From contig DGEG01000105.1 in the NCBI GenBank assembly GCA_002385825.1, positions 596 to 52,298 of the forward strand: a stretch of DNA of 51,703 nt. The letters run 5' to 3'. A program made the position numbers and the translations under genes. Shown in pieces: positions 23,979 to 32,759 of the stretch. Under the pieces are notes generated by a model. That model worked only from the letters and a program-made list of their open reading frames with translations. It searched no databases and had not been told where the DNA came from. This DNA is from Firmicutes bacterium UBA3932. GTDB taxonomy: Bacteria; Bacillota; Clostridia; Peptostreptococcales; Anaerovoracaceae. Every line of letters starts with the position of its first letter. The stretch's first letter is position 1.

Positions 23979-24412
23979 ACTATGAAATCAGTGTGACCGA
24001 TGAATACGAGAGATTGGTTGAAATGTTTATTCGTCACGGTCTTGAATTCTCCTTTGACGAGCCTCTGCCTACGGATCTTGTAAAATGCTGGAAAGCGGAA
24101 GACCCGCAGGGGAAATTAATAGGCGGTTGTGTGCTTGCAATGCGGGGCGGAGAGTACATAATCGACGGAATAGCCACGGAGCCGGAATATAGGAAACAAA
24201 AGATTGGTGGGGAATTGTTGCAGCTGGCGTTGAAAGAAGCAAGAGACAGAGGCGGAAAACGCGTATATCTGGTAGCCAGAGCTCCTGGTTTTTTCCGAAA
24301 ACATGGGTTCCAGAGGATCGAGGCGTCAGAAGTGCCGGAACTGTTCGATTGTTATTCATGTCCACAATTTCAAAAGACCTGCCATCCGGAGGTCATGAAA
24401 CTGGTGTTTTGA
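23972..24412 (+). CDS. GNAT acetyltransferase with C-terminal cysteine motif
   Basis: A 146-residue GNAT N-acetyltransferase. The acetyl-CoA loop is in the segment GIATEPEYRKQKIGGELLQLAL (R/Q-x2-G-x-G-like: RKQKIGGEL), and APGFFRKHGFQRIE is the usual motif B end. The C-terminus DCYSCPQFQKTCHPEVMKLV has Cys at a C-x2-C-x6-C spacing, resembling the tail of ArgA-like and related single-domain acetyltransferases. The start is TTG with GGAGGG six bases upstream, and the coding region overlaps the end of the lipid kinase gene by 7 bp. Amino-acid acetylation is possible by analogy, but the substrate is not determined. It ends the valS-folC operon. Confidence 0.85.
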   Translation: MVDYEISVTDEYERLVEMFIRHGLEFSFDEPLPTDLVKCWKAEDPQGKLIGGCVLAMRGGEYIIDGIATEPEYRKQKIGGELLQLALKEARDRGGKRVYLVARAPGFFRKHGFQRIEASEVPELFDCYSCPQFQKTCHPEVMKLVF

Positions 24413-24422
24413 GAAAAATGAC

Positions 24423-24474
24423 GGAAGCGCAGGAACGGGCAGATTCAATAGGATATTCCGTTTGCTGCGCTTCC
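24423..24474 (-). terminator. Terminator between convergent genes
   Basis: Inverted repeat GGAAGCGCAG/CTGCGCTTCC (24423-24432 with 24465-24474) with inner AACGG/CCGTT. On the minus strand a T-rich stretch follows four bases after the stem, so it probably ends the small coiled-coil gene; the plus-strand T-run is weak. Confidence 0.5.
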
Positions 24475-24481
24475 ACTTTGC

Positions 24482-24760
24482 CTAATCATTTTTAATCGAA
24501 TCAATCTTTGCTTCAAGCTGTGCTATTGTTTCCTGAGAAGCTTTTATTGCCTGACAATATTCCGCTTCCGGTCCATCTTCCTCATCTTTCACTTTTTCGT
24601 AATAGATTTTCCCCAGTTCGATATATGCTTGTTGAATCTTTCTATTTTCGCCGGAAATTTCACTTTTCAGCTTGGTTACTTCGGCCAATTCTTTCGCTTT
24701 TTCGGCGGCATCACTGGCCACTTCACCGATTTTACCACCCAAATCCTTTAAAAAAGACAC
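24482..24760 (-). CDS. Small coiled-coil protein of unknown function
   Basis: A 92-residue, highly charged helical protein (MSFLKDLGGKIGEVASDAAE start, then KAKELAEVTKLKSEISGENR). Heptad-like spacing suggests a coiled coil from about residue 15 to 90; there is one Cys (in EYCQAI), no signal peptide and no membrane segment. Similar short proteins, often followed by a zinc-ribbon, are widespread in clostridia, with no function I can name. Start ATG has AAGGAGG nine bases upstream, a strong site, so the gene is probably translated. It stands alone on the minus strand between the acetyltransferase and pdaB. Confidence 0.75.
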   Translation of the reverse strand: MSFLKDLGGKIGEVASDAAEKAKELAEVTKLKSEISGENRKIQQAYIELGKIYYEKVKDEEDGPEAEYCQAIKASQETIAQLEAKIDSIKND

Positions 24761-25037
24761 CCTTGCACCTCCTTCTTTTCTTTCAGCTCAGGAAGCTTCG
24801 CTAGTGAGTTCGCAATGTACCCGCTCATCTAATGTTGAAAACATTATATTCCAGACTGCCGGGCATTACAATAGCATTACAACAGATTGCAGCATAATGT
24901 GCTTACGCTTAAGATGGTCCGTAATTTGAATGAGTTGGCTCGCAGAATGGCGGGCATTATTTTTTTCTGAAAGGGCATACCGGGTTTACTCTGTGAATAA
25001 AATGTTAGAAAGATTTGACCGAGAGGTGCCTGGAAGT
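24761..25037 (+). other. Intergenic region before pdaB
   Basis: About 277 bp between the divergent small coiled-coil gene and pdaB. It is partly open in the pdaB frame (from an ATG at 24930) but without a Shine-Dalgarno sequence there. I see no clear sigma-A promoter, hairpin or repeat. A sporulation sigma promoter would be expected for pdaB but I cannot point to one with confidence. Confidence 0.5.
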
Positions 25038-25811
25038 ATGAAGATCCATAAAAATGTGCTCAGGCGGAACCCCTTGAAGATATGGATGACGGTAATTGCC
25101 GCAGTACTTATATTGTTTGCCATGGGAAGTGTCGCAGGTTTCTTTGGTCTGCCGGCGGCATTGGGGCAGGAAAAAAAGCTGCCCATATATTCTGTCGATA
25201 CGGAGGAAAAGAAGATTGCGATTTCCTTTGACGCAGCTTGGGGGAATACACACACCAGGCCGATTCTCGACATTTTAGATCAGTTCGGAGTTAAAACCAC
25301 ATTTTTTCTTGTAAAGATTTGGGTGGATAAGTATCTGGAAGATGTGAAAGAAATCGCGGTCAGAGGGCATGAAGTACAGAACCATTCGGCTACCCATCCG
25401 GATATGACCGCCCTGTCTCCGGAGGAAATACGCAAAGAAGTCAGGGCTGCGGAAGATGCCATAGAAACAATTACGGGCGTAAAGCCGAATCTGTTCCGTC
25501 CTCCTTTCGGGGCATACGACAATAAAGTGATAGAAACTCTGGAGAGCATGGGATATAAAGTGATCCAATGGTCTATAGACAGTCTTGACTGGAAAGAGAT
25601 CTCCGCCGATCAGATAGTGGAACGCGTTCTTTCCCGCATCGAACCGGGAGCTATCGTACTATTTCATAACGATGCCTCCTATGTGGAGGAGTATCTTCCT
25701 CGCATTCTTGAAGAATTGGCTAATCGGGATTATCGGGTTGTACCCATTGGGCAGTTGATATATTGGGACAATTATCATATGGACAATACGGGAAAACAGA
25801 TACCAAATTAG
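25038..25811 (+). CDS. pdaB: PdaB-like sporulation polysaccharide deacetylase
   Basis: A NodB-fold protein of the PdaB sporulation group, which helps retain spores in Bacillus, probably acting on spore peptidoglycan. N-terminal membrane anchor at about residues 14-36 (MTVIAAVLILFAMGSVAGFF); NodB domain motifs follow: SFDAAWGNTHT (motif 1, with Ala where many deacetylases have the second Asp, the PdaB pattern), NHSATHPDM (metal His pair), RPPFGAYD, WSIDSLDW and IVLFHND. ATG at 25038 is preferred to the in-frame ATG at 24930 because GAGAGGTG lies nine bases before it and because it gives 257 residues, the family length. The 3' end approaches a gene for an OB-fold protein 17 bp away. Supports an endospore-forming host. 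Confidence 0.9.
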   Translation: MKIHKNVLRRNPLKIWMTVIAAVLILFAMGSVAGFFGLPAALGQEKKLPIYSVDTEEKKIAISFDAAWGNTHTRPILDILDQFGVKTTFFLVKIWVDKYLEDVKEIAVRGHEVQNHSATHPDMTALSPEEIRKEVRAAEDAIETITGVKPNLFRPPFGAYDNKVIETLESMGYKVIQWSIDSLDWKEISADQIVERVLSRIEPGAIVLFHNDASYVEEYLPRILEELANRDYRVVPIGQLIYWDNYHMDNTGKQIPN

Positions 25812-25828
25812 CGAAGGGAGCAAGGCAA

Positions 25829-26440
25829 TTGGACAACATTGTGGAGACAAACCGGACGGAACTATCCGGCACCATAATCACTTTACCCGAATACAGTCAT
25901 AAATCCTACGGAGAAATATTCTATAGCATGACGGTGGGAGTTTATCGCAGGAGCGGCTACTGCGACCGGATTCCCGTGATCATATCGGAGAGACTTATCT
26001 GGGATATTGAGCTTGCGGAAGGGGATACGGTTCAGGTTACCGGTCAAATCCGTACATATAATGAGATTGTGGACGGAAAAAATAAACTCAATATCGTGGT
26101 TTTCGCTCGGGAATTCATGCCGTCAGGCGAAGGGGCAAGCGACATAAATAAAGTCTACCTGGAAGGATATTTATGCAAACCTCCTGTTCGCAGAGTTTCT
26201 CCACTCGGGCGGGAGATCTGCGATATAATGCTTGCCGTTAATCGTATGTACAACAAATCGGACTACATACCCTGCATCGCATGGGGAAGAAATGCGGTTT
26301 ATGCAGGAGGGCTAAGCGTGGGCACTAAGATACGCGTAAGCGGAAGAATGCAGAGTCGTGAGTATAAGAAACGGCTGGAGAACGGGGAATTGGTTACGAA
26401 GACTGCCTATGAGGTGTCAATTTCGAGAATGGAAGAATAG
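25829..26440 (+). CDS. Tandem OB-fold, SSB-like protein
   Basis: A 203-residue protein with two halves that each look like a single-stranded DNA-binding OB fold: about 8-85 (ELSGTIITLPEYSHKSYG ... VQVTGQIRTYNE ... LNIVVFAREF) and about 100-203 (KVYLEGYLCKPPVRR ... PCIAWGRNAVYAGGLSVGTKI ... VSGRMQSREYKKR). The V-x-L-x-G-x-L-x3-P start and the P-CIAWG-N and GxRVxVxGR-type strand of the second half match bacterial SSB, but there is no acidic DDDIPF-like tail. Start TTG has GAAGGGAG about ten bases upstream; an in-frame upstream ATG at 25763 lies inside pdaB and has no ribosome site. Its function is unknown; nucleic-acid binding is inferred from fold. Confidence 0.75.
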   Translation: MDNIVETNRTELSGTIITLPEYSHKSYGEIFYSMTVGVYRRSGYCDRIPVIISERLIWDIELAEGDTVQVTGQIRTYNEIVDGKNKLNIVVFAREFMPSGEGASDINKVYLEGYLCKPPVRRVSPLGREICDIMLAVNRMYNKSDYIPCIAWGRNAVYAGGLSVGTKIRVSGRMQSREYKKRLENGELVTKTAYEVSISRMEE

Positions 26441-26520
26441 CCTTATCCATGGTTTTAATCTAAAAAGCATTTCATTGCATTTGATTTTTCCCTATGATAA
26501 ACTAAAAAACAGGCATCTTT

Positions 26521-26551
26521 AGGAGGATAGTAATTGCAAAAGGGGTATTGA
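26521..26551 (+). promoter_or_regulatory. Orphan Shine-Dalgarno with five-codon mini-ORF before plsX
   Basis: AGGAGGA (26521-26527) is followed six bases later by TTG and five codons (MQKGY) before TGA at 26549. It is not needed for plsX, which has its own GAGGGGG site at 26575. In many Firmicutes rpmF and a DUF177 gene precede plsX; neither is here. It may be a leader peptide or a relic. Confidence 0.3.
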
Positions 26552-26589
26552 CCGGTAGCCCTATAAAACTTATAAGAGGGGGAAGACAA

Positions 26590-27609
26590 ATGCGAATCGT
26601 AGTTGATGGGATGGGCGGAGATAACGCGCCTGCCGCAATCGTTCAAGGTTGCGTGGAAGCGGCAGCTTTAATCCCACATCAAATATTCATTGTCGGAGAA
26701 GAAACTCAGATCAAAAAAGAGCTGAAGAAATATAAATATAACAAAGACCAGATTCAGGTGATTCACGCATCCGAAGTGATTACAAATGAAGACGCGCCTG
26801 TGCGAGCAGTTCGTACAAAGATTGAGTCGTCCATGGTAAAAGGAATAACTATGCTTAAAGAGCAGGAAGCAGATCTTTTCATTTCTGCCGGAAATACAGG
26901 AGCTATAATGGCTGGGGGACTTTTCATTTTAGGTCGAATCCAGGGAATTGACAGGCCGGCTATAGCGGCCACATACCCTTTATTACGGAGTAAAAGAGGT
27001 GTCTCCCTACTGGTGGATTCCGGCGCGAATGTAGAATGCAAGCCGAACAATCTGTTGGAATACGGCGCCATGGGCAGCATTTATATGCAGAAGGTTCTGA
27101 ACGTGGACAACCCTACCGTGGGTTTGGTAAATGTGGGTTCAGAAGAAAGCAAAGGAACGACTATCGTCAAGGCCGCTTATGAACTTCTTAGCAGAAGCAA
27201 CCTCAACTTTATCGGGAATATAGAGGCGAGGGATATCCCCAAAGGAGTCTGTGACGTCATCGTTTGCGATGGTTTTGTCGGCAACGTGATCCTTAAGCTG
27301 TCAGAAGGGCTGGCCTGGAACATTTTGAAGCTCCTTAAGACCAAGTTTACCTCCGGCATGGTTTCGAAAATGGGGGCTCTTCTTCTGTCGGGCAAATTTA
27401 AAGAGCTGAAGGAGCTGTTCGATTATTCCGAATACGGCGGAGCTCCCATCCTTGGCGTTAAAGGAGCCATGATAAAAATGCACGGTTCCTCCAGCGCCAA
27501 TGCGGTGAAGAACACTATTTTAAAAGGAGTTCCCTACGCTGAGAACAAAGTGGTGCAGGTCATTCAGGACTCGGTTCTGGAGTTGGAAGAAGTGATGTTC
27601 CGTGAGTAG
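26590..27609 (+). CDS. plsX: Phosphate acyltransferase PlsX
   Basis: Makes acyl-phosphate from acyl-ACP as the first step of phospholipid synthesis by the PlsX/PlsY route. Family signature MRIVVDGMGGDNAPAAIVQG opens the protein; SAGNTGAIMAGGLF, DSGANVECKP, GLVNVGSEESKG, CDGFVGNVILKLSEGLA and YGGAPILGVKG follow. ATG at 26590 is chosen over an in-frame TTG at 26548 since GAGGGGGAAG lies just before it and homologues begin at MRIVVDG. 339 residues, normal. It overlaps rnc by 8 bp. The acyl carrier protein gene that often sits between plsX and rnc is absent. Confidence 0.96.
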   Translation: MRIVVDGMGGDNAPAAIVQGCVEAAALIPHQIFIVGEETQIKKELKKYKYNKDQIQVIHASEVITNEDAPVRAVRTKIESSMVKGITMLKEQEADLFISAGNTGAIMAGGLFILGRIQGIDRPAIAATYPLLRSKRGVSLLVDSGANVECKPNNLLEYGAMGSIYMQKVLNVDNPTVGLVNVGSEESKGTTIVKAAYELLSRSNLNFIGNIEARDIPKGVCDVIVCDGFVGNVILKLSEGLAWNILKLLKTKFTSGMVSKMGALLLSGKFKELKELFDYSEYGGAPILGVKGAMIKMHGSSSANAVKNTILKGVPYAENKVVQVIQDSVLELEEVMFRE

Positions 27610-28294
27610 CAGTGATTTTGAGGAGAGAATTGGTTACGTATTCAAGAATCCGTCTCTACTGGAAAAAGCTTTGACTCACAGCTCAGCTACCAACGAGCTT
27701 GTAGACGGAGCTTCAAAGAACAACGAGCGGTTGGAATTTCTCGGGGATGCGGTCTTCGATGTAATTATCAGCGAATATTTCTACCATAGAATGGCTGATG
27801 TAGATGTGGGGAAATTGTCTAAATTGAGAGCGCTGGTGGTGTGCGAGCGCTCTCTGTCGGAATGCGCCAAGCGCTACAGAATCAATGAGGAACTGCGACT
27901 TGGCCGCGGTGAGGAACTCAACGGAGGCCGAAACCGTTCTTCAATATTGGCCGACGCTATGGAGGCGGTCATCGGAGCTGTCTATCTGGACGGAGGATTC
28001 GAAGCAGCTACTGATTTTGTGCTTTCCGCATTTGAAACCACCATAGAGAAGGCTTTATCCGGCATGTTATATCGTGATTTCAAGACGGAGTTGCAAGAAT
28101 TTCTGCAAGCCCAGAAAGAAGTTGAGATTCGTTATCTCGTGGATCGGGAGGAAGGTCCCGATCATAATAAAACCTTCTATGTGAGCCTTTGGGACGGAGA
28201 GGAAAAATTAGGAGAAGGCTCGGGTAAAACCAAAAAAGAAGCGGAACAAAATGCGGCGAGGGCCGCTTTGGAGGGATACGGGGTTGTATTTTAA
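27602..28294 (+). CDS. rnc: Ribonuclease III
   Basis: Cleaves double-stranded RNA, including rRNA precursors. N-terminal catalytic domain has NERLEFLGDAVFDVIISEYF (signature, Glu and Asp ligands, about residue 40) and ADAMEAVIGAVYLDGG (second metal site). The C-terminal double-stranded RNA-binding domain starts near residue 157 (DFKTELQEFLQAQ) and ends with KKEAEQNAARAALEGYG. Start is GTG at 27602, overlapping the plsX stop codon by 8 bp. 230 residues. smc follows and overlaps its last codons. The rnc-smc-ftsY order is conserved in Firmicutes. Confidence 0.96.
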   Translation: MSSSDFEERIGYVFKNPSLLEKALTHSSATNELVDGASKNNERLEFLGDAVFDVIISEYFYHRMADVDVGKLSKLRALVVCERSLSECAKRYRINEELRLGRGEELNGGRNRSSILADAMEAVIGAVYLDGGFEAATDFVLSAFETTIEKALSGMLYRDFKTELQEFLQAQKEVEIRYLVDREEGPDHNKTFYVSLWDGEEKLGEGSGKTKKEAEQNAARAALEGYGVVF

Positions 28295-31200
28295 ACGAAT
28301 TGACATTCAGGGATTTAAGTCTTTTGCAGAACCGGTGAGCATCGAGTTTCATGAGGGGATAACATGCATTGTCGGTCCCAACGGAAGCGGGAAGAGCAAT
28401 ATAGCCGATGCCATACGGTGGGTATTGGGAGAGCAGAGTCCCAAAATGCTGCGCGGAGGCAAAATGGAGGAGGTAATCTTCTCCGGTACGGAAAATCGCA
28501 AATCAAAAGGCATGGCAGAGGTAACGCTGGTAATCGATAATGCGGACCATATACTCCCCATTGACTATTCTGAGGTTGCAATTACAAGACGCATGTACCG
28601 CTCGGGAGAGAGCGGCTATTATATTAATAAAGTTCCCTGCAGATTAAGGGACATTAGGGAACTCATCATGGATACGGGAATAGGCGTTGAAGGGTATTCC
28701 ATTATCGGACAGGGCCGAATTGCCGATATTCTCAGCGATAAGCCTGAAAACAGGCGCCAGATTTTTGAAGAAGCCGCGGGGATTATGAAATACCGGACAA
28801 AAAAAGAGGAATCCGAGCGGAAACTGGAAGCGGCAAAATCCAACCTGGATCGGGTGAACGATATAATAGGGGAAATTGAGTCCAGGATTGACGGACTGAG
28901 AGAGGAAAGCATCAAAGCGACAGAATATCTTGAACTTCGGGAACGCTATAAAAAAATAGAGATAAACATTACTCTTAAAAACATTGAAAACCTTGAGTTA
29001 AAAAACGAATACATAAAAGACGATATAAGCGAACTGGCTCACCGCATAAATGAGGTGGAGCAGGAAAAGGAATCCGTCGATAAGGATATTGCCCAAAACA
29101 AGGCGCAAAATGAAGAATTAGATACTCTTATCAACACGGGGCGGGATCGTCTTCTCGCCTTAATAGAAGAGATCAACGATCTATCGAGTCAGAACCGGCT
29201 TCGCAAGGAAAGACTAGCTTTCATAGAAAAGGAAAAGCAGCGTTTGGAAGCCGAGCTGGCATCTTTAGACTTGCGTAAGGAAAAAGAAGAGAAAAATGCT
29301 GTTGAAATTCGCACCAATCTCGAGAAGCTGAATGAAGAGTACGAGGAACTGAACAAGCAAGCGGAAGAAAAGAGCAAAGAAGTTGCAGCTCTTGAGGCGG
29401 AAGCCACCGAAATGCAGGCATTGATAGATGCCAACAAGGATAAAATATTTGAATGCCATAGCCGGGCATCTGAAAAGAAGAGTGAGATAAATAGCCTTTT
29501 GAATTTAAAGGATACCTTGACAAAGCGAAAAGAGCAGATCCTTACAGAAAGCCAAGTGGGAGATGCTGCCGGTATCAACTTAGAGGAAGAATACAAACGG
29601 GTTTCGTCGGAACGAGACGAGGCAGCAGAGGCCCTTAAGCGTATAGAGCAGGAAAGCTTTCGCCTAAAGAGCGCATACAGCGAGGCCCTGTCCAGAGAAA
29701 AGCTCCTGAATCATGATCTGGGAGAACGTAAGGTGACCATAGGGCAGCTTTCCGCCAGATATAAGATGATTGAGGAGATGGAAAGCGCCTATGAAGGCTA
29801 TAATGAAGCGGTTAAATTTATCATGAAATCGGGTCTAGAAGGAATTCGCGGAGTAGTTGCGGATCTCATCGGCGTCCCCTCCGGCCTGGAAAGGGCTATC
29901 GAGACGGCTCTCGGAGCTTCATTGCAGAATATTATATGCAGCGAAGATAAAGATGCGCAAAAAGCCATCGAAATGCTCAAAGCAAACAAAGTAGGGCGGC
30001 TCACCTTTCTTCCTTTATCAAGTATCAAACCTTACGGAACAAAAATCCGGGACAGTCTGGCTAAGGAGAAGGGATTTAAAGGATTAGGAGTTGACTGCAT
30101 CGAATTTGACGAAAGATATAGGAAGGTGATGGAATACCTGCTGGGCAGGGTGGTGATCGTTGAAAATCTTCAGCATGCCGTGAGGATGTCAAAACTGCCG
30201 GGCACCGGCGGGTTGCGGTTCGTCACCCTGGACGGAGATGTTATAAACGCTTCCGGCGCTATTACAGGCGGAGCTTATCGCAATAAAACGGCGGGTCTGT
30301 TAGAGAGAAAGGCAGAGGCAAAATCTCTCGGGGACAAGCTGTCCCGGCTACGGGAGGAACAGGAGCGGCTCATTGAAGAGCTGGAAGAACTGGCGGCAAC
30401 ACTGGAGGAAAGCAGGCGACAGATAGAGGATCTGGATAGGAGATACAGGGAAAAGCAGTTGGAGCTCTTTGACAGAGAAAACGAACTTAAGCGCCTGTCT
30501 GGTAGCCTTACGGATATGGAAGAACTGAAAGCCAAAAGGAATAGGGAACTGTCTTCCATTGAAAAAGAACAGGAATCAGTTGACGCCATGCTTCGGGAGT
30601 TGGAGAAGGAAGCCTCCCAAGCAGAACTTGAGGTTTCGGAGGCGGAGGCTGCGGTAGAAAAGGCTATGGAAGACCATGCCGCAATAAGGAAAAGGCTTGA
30701 AGAGGCAAAAGAAGAACTGACTCAGACAAGACTCCTCTGCGGAGCGGCGGCAAGCGAACGAAACAACGCGGAACAGATGCTCGGCAGGATTCGCGGATAC
30801 GTGGAGGAATACGAAGCGGAAGCCGAAAAACGGAGAGAGGAATTAAAAGCGCTTCTTGGGGAAAAGGATGGCCTTTTCACGGATGATGAAGATCAGAAGA
30901 AGCTTCTTGAGGAAAAAGAAGCAGCCAAGATAGAATTGGAAGAGAAAATCAACAAAGCTGTTGAAGACAAACAGTTGATTACCCGTTACATAGACGAAAT
31001 TCAGCAGAAAAGAGAGTCTTTGGACAAAATTCTCGCAGGTTGGCAGACGGATAAGCATGAGCTTGAGTTGAAGCAGGCAAAAAATGAAATCCAGGTGGAA
31101 GGGTATAAAGAAAAGCTATGGGACGATTATGAGATTTCCTATTTGCAGGCCATGGATTTCAAAAATAGGGATTTCGTCATGTCTTCGGCCATGAGAGAAA

Positions 31201-31838
31201 GCCGCGAAATCAGAAATCGCATGAAGGAACTGGGGGAAGTCAATGTAGGAGCCATCAAAGAATATGAAACTGTCAGCGAGCGCTATAAATTTCTCACGGA
31301 GCAGCGAGATGATCTGATATCAGCCATGGATTCTCTGACTCAGATTATCGAGGATATGGATAAAAATATCAAAAGGAACTTCAAAGAGAGCTTCGACCGG
31401 ATTGTAATTAATTTCGAGGAGGCTTTCAAAGCTCTCTTCGGCGGCGGAACGGCAGAACTTCGTCTTGAAGACGAATCAAGACCGCTGGAAACGGGCATAG
31501 ATATCATAGTTCAACCTCCGGGGAAGAAGCTGCAGAACATAAATCTTCTGTCCGGCGGAGAGAAGACTATGACGGCCATAGCGTTAATGTGCGCCATATT
31601 GAAAACCAAGCCCACCCCCTTCTGCATATTAGACGAGGTGGAAGCTTCGCTGGACGAGGTAAATATCGAAAGGTTTGCTCGATATCTCAGGGATTTCAAG
31701 GAAATCCAGTTCGCTTTGGTAACTCACCAAAAGGCTACCATGGAATATGCGGATGTGCTCTACGGTGTAACTATGCCGGAGCGAGGCATATCCAAGGTAA
31801 TATCCCTGAAATTGGGAGATGAAATTGACCTGAATTAG
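28284..31838 (+). CDS. smc: Chromosome segregation ATPase SMC
   Basis: A 1184-residue SMC protein, the ATPase of the bacterial condensin. Walker A GPNGSGKSNIADAIRW lies near residue 32, followed by the Q-loop and GYSIIGQGRIADI. Two long coiled coils (about 170-500 and 680-1010) flank the hinge (about 510-665, with EGIRGVVADLIGVP and GGLRFVTLDGDVINASGAITGG). The C-terminal head has signature NLLSGGEKTMTAIAL and Walker B CILDEVEASLDEVN. The TTG at 28284 is taken as the start: it is eight bases from GGAGGG and homologues begin LYLKRIDIQGFKSF-like; it overlaps the rnc end by 11 bp. The kleisin genes scpA/scpB are not in the window. Confidence 0.96.
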   Translation: MYFKRIDIQGFKSFAEPVSIEFHEGITCIVGPNGSGKSNIADAIRWVLGEQSPKMLRGGKMEEVIFSGTENRKSKGMAEVTLVIDNADHILPIDYSEVAITRRMYRSGESGYYINKVPCRLRDIRELIMDTGIGVEGYSIIGQGRIADILSDKPENRRQIFEEAAGIMKYRTKKEESERKLEAAKSNLDRVNDIIGEIESRIDGLREESIKATEYLELRERYKKIEINITLKNIENLELKNEYIKDDISELAHRINEVEQEKESVDKDIAQNKAQNEELDTLINTGRDRLLALIEEINDLSSQNRLRKERLAFIEKEKQRLEAELASLDLRKEKEEKNAVEIRTNLEKLNEEYEELNKQAEEKSKEVAALEAEATEMQALIDANKDKIFECHSRASEKKSEINSLLNLKDTLTKRKEQILTESQVGDAAGINLEEEYKRVSSERDEAAEALKRIEQESFRLKSAYSEALSREKLLNHDLGERKVTIGQLSARYKMIEEMESAYEGYNEAVKFIMKSGLEGIRGVVADLIGVPSGLERAIETALGASLQNIICSEDKDAQKAIEMLKANKVGRLTFLPLSSIKPYGTKIRDSLAKEKGFKGLGVDCIEFDERYRKVMEYLLGRVVIVENLQHAVRMSKLPGTGGLRFVTLDGDVINASGAITGGAYRNKTAGLLERKAEAKSLGDKLSRLREEQERLIEELEELAATLEESRRQIEDLDRRYREKQLELFDRENELKRLSGSLTDMEELKAKRNRELSSIEKEQESVDAMLRELEKEASQAELEVSEAEAAVEKAMEDHAAIRKRLEEAKEELTQTRLLCGAAASERNNAEQMLGRIRGYVEEYEAEAEKRREELKALLGEKDGLFTDDEDQKKLLEEKEAAKIELEEKINKAVEDKQLITRYIDEIQQKRESLDKILAGWQTDKHELELKQAKNEIQVEGYKEKLWDDYEISYLQAMDFKNRDFVMSSAMRESREIRNRMKELGEVNVGAIKEYETVSERYKFLTEQRDDLISAMDSLTQIIEDMDKNIKRNFKESFDRIVINFEEAFKALFGGGTAELRLEDESRPLETGIDIIVQPPGKKLQNINLLSGGEKTMTAIALMCAILKTKPTPFCILDEVEASLDEVNIERFARYLRDFKEIQFALVTHQKATMEYADVLYGVTMPERGISKVISLKLGDEIDLN

Positions 31839-31860
31839 TACTATAAACGGAGGAGAGATC

Positions 31861-32751
31861 GTGTTTCAAAAAAAGAAATCCTTTTTTGGAAGGCTGCAGG
31901 AAAAAATAGAAGACGTGATTTTAATGCGTCCCGAAGTGGATGAAGATATGTTAGAGGAACTGGAGGAGGCGCTCATCACCTCGGATATCGGGATGGATAC
32001 TACCGAGAAAATCATCCAGCGCCTGAGGGATGACGTGAAGAGAATGAATATCCGGCAGCCGGAAGGCGTGAAAGCCCAGATAAAAAATATCATTAGCGAA
32101 CTCATGGACAAAGAGGAAGCTCACAAGCTCTCCGACAAGTCTCCTCTAATTATATTAGTAGTGGGAGTAAACGGTTCAGGAAAAACAACATCCATAGCGA
32201 AGATTGCCTACAGGTTGCAAAAAGAAGGCAAGTCTGTTCTCTTTGCGGCGGCAGACACTTTCCGTGCTGCGGCAAGTGAGCAGTTGCAGATTTGGGGAGA
32301 TCGTTTAGGAGTAGGTGTCATCAAGCATAAGGAAGGTGCGGATCCCTCTGCCGTTATCTTTGATGCGATTCACGCAGCAAAGGCCAGAGAAACTGATGTA
32401 CTGATCTGCGACACCGCAGGCAGATTGCAGAATAAAAAGAACCTTATGGCCGAGCTTGAGAAAATGTATCGCGTCATTGAGCGCGAATACCCCGAAGCCG
32501 AGAGAGAATGCCTGCTGGTGCTTGACGCGGCAACGGGCAAGAACGCGGTTTCCCAGGCAAAGGAGTTCAGTCAGGTGGCCCAGATTACAGGGATCGTCTT
32601 GACAAAACTGGACGGAACCGCAAAAGGCGGTATCGTAATTACCATAGCCGATATGTTCGATATCCCGGTGAAATTCATCGGTGTAGGAGAAGGAATGGAG
32701 GACCTGGAGCCTTTTGACGCCGCGGAGTTTGCAGCAAGCCTGTTTGAATAA
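31861..32751 (+). CDS. ftsY: Signal recognition particle receptor FtsY
   Basis: A 296-residue SRP-type GTPase that brings ribosomes with nascent membrane proteins to SecYEG. NG domain: MFQKKKSFFGRLQEKIED N-helices, G1 GVNGSGKTTSIAKIA (about residue 103), DTFRAAASEQL, G3 DTAGRLQNKKNLM, G4 TKLDGTAKGG and closing GVGEGMEDLEPFD. It lacks the long acidic A domain of Escherichia coli FtsY, as is usual in Firmicutes. The start is GTG with CGGAGGAGAG upstream. In Bacillus ylxM-ffh follows; here the order is broken by an oppositely oriented membrane protein gene 8 bp downstream. Confidence 0.96.
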   Translation: MFQKKKSFFGRLQEKIEDVILMRPEVDEDMLEELEEALITSDIGMDTTEKIIQRLRDDVKRMNIRQPEGVKAQIKNIISELMDKEEAHKLSDKSPLIILVVGVNGSGKTTSIAKIAYRLQKEGKSVLFAAADTFRAAASEQLQIWGDRLGVGVIKHKEGADPSAVIFDAIHAAKARETDVLICDTAGRLQNKKNLMAELEKMYRVIEREYPEAERECLLVLDAATGKNAVSQAKEFSQVAQITGIVLTKLDGTAKGGIVITIADMFDIPVKFIGVGEGMEDLEPFDAAEFAASLFE

Positions 32752-32759
32752 CGCCCGTG

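Noticed and set aside
24930..25037. N-terminal extension of pdaB from an ATG at 24930
   Set aside because: No ribosome site there, the extra residues are not typical of PdaB, and GAGAGGTG supports the start at 25038.
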